Origin: an uncultured Asticcacaulis sp.
GTDB taxonomy: Bacteria; Pseudomonadota; Alphaproteobacteria; Caulobacterales; Caulobacteraceae
Reading direction: 5' to 3'
DNA length: 7,356 bases
Assembly: GCA_946482045.1 (NCBI GenBank)
Contig: CAMLPZ010000213.1
Span: 1 to 7,356, forward strand
This document shows positions 4,980 to 7,356 of the stretch, in pieces. A program made the position numbers and the translations under genes. Position 1 is the first letter of the stretch, and each line of letters opens with the position of its first letter. The notes below the pieces were generated by a model. The model was given only the letters and a program-made list of their open reading frames with translations. It searched no databases and was not told the DNA's origin.

Positions 4980-7356
4980 CTAGCGATGCAGCCAGGCGCG
5001 CAGGACCTTGATCATCTGCTCGGAATCCACAGGCTTTGACAGATAGTCCCATGCTCCCGCCTCGATGCACTTTTCACGGTCACCCTTCATCGCCTTGGCG
5101 GTGACGGCAACGATGGGAAGGTTCTTGAGGCGCGACACCTTGCGGATTTCCTGAATGGTTTCCATGCCATCCATTTCCGGCATCATGATGTCCATAAGCA
5201 CGATGTCGACGTCCGGGTCCTCCATCAGGATGTGGATGGCATCGCGGCCATTATCGGCCGACAGGATATCCATCTCGTGCTCTTCCAGCACACTGGTCAG
5301 GGCGAAGATGTTGCGGGCGTCGTCGTCGACAATCAGCACCTTCTTGCCGACGAGCAGCTTGTTCGACTCGTGCAGATCGCTGAGCACGGCCTGCGCCTCG
5401 CCGGGCAGGCTGTCGACGCGGCGGTGCAGATGCAGGGTCAGGACATCGAGCAGCCGGTCGGTCGATTGTACCGTCGATACCGGATAAAGCGCCGACAGCC
5501 GCTTGAGCGCGCCTTCGTCCACCCCCGGATCGCCGAACAGGATGACCGGCATGCGGCCCGTAATCGTATCCGCCGCCTCACCCTGTTCCAGCAGGTCGGC
5601 GACCACCTCTGGCGCCGCGCCCGACAACAGGATGCTGTCCACCGGGCTCTTGCGCATGCGCTTCAAGGCCGCCGCGCCATTGGCGACCGGCAGGACCTCG
5701 ATACCGTCCATTTTCAGCGGCTGGACGATCTGGTCGCGGCGTGTGGCGTCGGGTTCGACAACGATGACGCTGCGCGAACGCCGGTTGACGTACTCCTTTA
5801 GCGACTGCATCAACTGATCGACGATCTCGTGGTTCTGGATCGGCTTGGCGACGAAGGTCAGCGCGCCTGAGGTCAGAGCCCGGTCGCGCGATTCATCGGT
5901 CGAGATGATGCAGATCGGGATGTGGCGCGTCGCCATGTCCGCCTTGAGCCGTTCCATGACGCGCCAGCCCTGCATGTCGGGCAGATGGATGTCGAGCAGT
6001 ATGCAGTCGGGGCTATGGTCGTGCGTCATCGCCAGCGCGGAAGCGCCCAACGAAGTCACCAGCCCCTTGAAGCCGCGCGCCCGTGCGGCATCAAGCAGGA
6101 AGCGCGCAAAGCCGAGATCGTTCTCCACGATCAGCATAACGGAATCGCCCGGCTGGATGAAGGCCCGGTCGTCGCCGACCTCGTTGACCGCCGGCGCCGG
6201 TTCCTCGGCGGTAATGGCAGCCAGGTCCGTTTCCGGCATCGGCATCTTGGCCACCGCCGGCACGTCAAGGCGCATCATGGCCTCGGAAAGGCCCTTGCGC
6301 GGACGCTGGGCATAGGTCGCCGGCAGGTAGAGAACAAAAGTCGACCCGCGGCCCGGCACCGATTGCAGCTTGATCTCGCCACCCAGCAGACGCGCCAGTT
6401 CGCGCGAGATGGCCAGGCCCAGACCAGTGCCGCCGTATTTGCGCGAAGTGGAGCCGTCGGCCTGCTGGAAGGCTTCGAAGATGATCATCTGCTTGTCAGC
6501 AGCGATGCCAATGCCAGTGTCGGTGACCGAGAAGGCAAGAACCTCCGGCGCCCGGTTCAGGTCTTCATTATCGTACGACCAGCCATTGATGACCGGTTCG
6601 ACGGAGAGTGTAACCTTGCCGTGATGGGTGAACTTGAAGGCGTTCGACAGCAGGTTCTTGATGATCTGCTGGAGGCGCTTGGCGTCGGTATGGATCGACT
6701 TGGGCAGGCGCGGGTCGAAGCCGACCTGGAAGTCGATATTCTTGCTTTCCGCCATGTGGTTGAAGGTGCGTTTGACGTAACCATTGAGGTCGTCGAGGCG
6801 CAGTTCGCCCGATTCCACCACCACCGTGCCCGACTCGATCTTCGACAGGTCGAGGATGTCATTGATGAGCATCAGGAGGTCGGTGCCGGACGCGTGGATG
6901 GTCTTGGCCGAGTCCGTCTGCTTGGGCGTCAGGTTGCCTTCCGGGTTCTTGGTGAGCTGGTCCGACAGGATGAGCAGCGAGTTCAGCGGCGTGCGCAGTT
7001 CGTGCGACATATTGGCCAGGAATTCCGACTTGTACTTCGACGTCAGGGCCAACTGCTTGGCCTTGTCTTCCAGTTCCTGACGCGCCTGCTCCACTTCGGA
7101 GTTCTTGCGCTCGACCTCGTGGTTCTGCTGAGCCAGCAGGCGGGCTTTTTCCTGTAGCGCCTCGTTGGTCTGTTGCAGTTCTTCCTGGCGGGTCTGGAGC
7201 TGCTGCGCCAGCGATTGCGACTGGGTCAGCAGGTCTTCGGTCCGCATGTTGGCGTCGATCGTGTTCAGAACGATGCCGATCGATTCCGTCAGCTGGTCGA
7301 GCAGCGCCTGGTGCGACGGGTTGAAGCCTTCGAAAGACGCCAGTTCCAGCACGCCC
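4980..7356 (-). CDS. Large hybrid sensor histidine kinase, GAF(end)-coiled coil-HisKA-HATPase-REC-pseudoREC-REC; 5' end outside window
   Basis: The frame is open to the right edge, and the GTG at 7350-7352 is an internal Val codon, so the N-terminus (probably more GAF and perhaps HAMP or membrane parts) is missing. Numbering from that Val, 790 residues are visible, ending in TAG at 4980-4982. Residues 1-30 match the end of a GAF domain (LELASFEGF). A Gln/Glu-rich coiled coil runs from about 36 to 108. HisKA has H117 in SHELRTPLN; the ATPase has N237 (NLLSNAFKF), DTGIG at 278-282 and GGTGLGL at 307-313. REC-a (about 404-520) is complete: E410/D412, D454, T485, K503. The second receiver-like domain (about 527-642) has Ser577 in place of the phospho-Asp and no K-P motif. 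REC-c (about 670-790) is canonical: D676-D677, D721, T751, K773. Autophosphorylation at H117 with transfer to REC-a or REC-c is the expected chemistry. The signal sensed is unknown. Confidence 0.94.
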   Translation of the reverse strand, partial: GVLELASFEGFNPSHQALLDQLTESIGIVLNTIDANMRTEDLLTQSQSLAQQLQTRQEELQQTNEALQEKARLLAQQNHEVERKNSEVEQARQELEDKAKQLALTSKYKSEFLANMSHELRTPLNSLLILSDQLTKNPEGNLTPKQTDSAKTIHASGTDLLMLINDILDLSKIESGTVVVESGELRLDDLNGYVKRTFNHMAESKNIDFQVGFDPRLPKSIHTDAKRLQQIIKNLLSNAFKFTHHGKVTLSVEPVINGWSYDNEDLNRAPEVLAFSVTDTGIGIAADKQMIIFEAFQQADGSTSRKYGGTGLGLAISRELARLLGGEIKLQSVPGRGSTFVLYLPATYAQRPRKGLSEAMMRLDVPAVAKMPMPETDLAAITAEEPAPAVNEVGDDRAFIQPGDSVMLIVENDLGFARFLLDAARARGFKGLVTSLGASALAMTHDHSPDCILLDIHLPDMQGWRVMERLKADMATRHIPICIISTDESRDRALTSGALTFVAKPIQNHEIVDQLMQSLKEYVNRRSRSVIVVEPDATRRDQIVQPLKMDGIEVLPVANGAAALKRMRKSPVDSILLSGAAPEVVADLLEQGEAADTITGRMPVILFGDPGVDEGALKRLSALYPVSTVQSTDRLLDVLTLHLHRRVDSLPGEAQAVLSDLHESNKLLVGKKVLIVDDDARNIFALTSVLEEHEMDILSADNGRDAIHILMEDPDVDIVLMDIMMPEMDGMETIQEIRKVSRLKNLPIVAVTAKAMKGDREKCIEAGAWDYLSKPVDSEQMIKVLRAWLHR

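Noticed and set aside
5922..7157. + strand frame of 411 aa opposite the upstream kinase
   Set aside because: Length is impressive, but it mirrors conserved HisKA/HATPase/REC codons, is rich in Arg/His/Gln as antisense frames are, and shows no domain or ribosome site.

Overview
This window reads as ordinary chromosomal DNA from a GC-rich alphaproteobacterium. A member of the Caulobacterales (Caulobacter, Asticcacaulis or Phenylobacterium type) fits best, but I infer this from protein style, base composition and the type of intergenic repeat, not from a marker gene. Four protein genes fill almost all of it: two on the + strand in the left 2.8 kb and two on the - strand in the right 4.5 kb. The two pairs converge on a strong hairpin terminator at about 2811-2868. 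I see no tRNA, rRNA, CRISPR array, insertion sequence or phage gene.

Left part (1-2803, + strand). The window opens inside ligD, the multidomain ATP-dependent DNA ligase of bacterial non-homologous end joining. The C-terminal part of the ligase domain and the whole primase-polymerase domain are visible; the N-terminus is off the left edge. After ligD comes a 208-bp gap carrying two GC-rich palindromic repeat units in inverted orientation. It is followed by a complete short-chain dehydrogenase/reductase of the YghA / general-stress-protein-39 type, with an N-terminal extension of about 80 residues. A ligD gene beside a stress-type reductase hints at a stress or repair neighbourhood, but nothing in the sequence proves co-regulation.

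Right part (2875-7356, - strand). Two large hybrid sensor histidine kinases lie in tandem, 26 bp apart, and are probably co-transcribed from a promoter beyond the right edge. The upstream one (5' end off the window) has the end of a GAF domain, a long coiled coil, a HisKA/HATPase core and three receiver-like domains. The middle receiver has lost its phospho-acceptor and is a pseudo-receiver. The downstream one is a soluble protein with the order REC-GAF-HisKA-HATPase-REC. Its N-terminal receiver has threonine where receivers normally carry the conserved lysine. Together they look like a multi-step phosphorelay module, but no Hpt domain and no DNA-binding output protein is visible here.

I found no convincing new class of system. 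The points most worth checking are the two atypical receivers, a possible internal translation start that would release the LigD polymerase domain on its own, and the inverted repeat pair.
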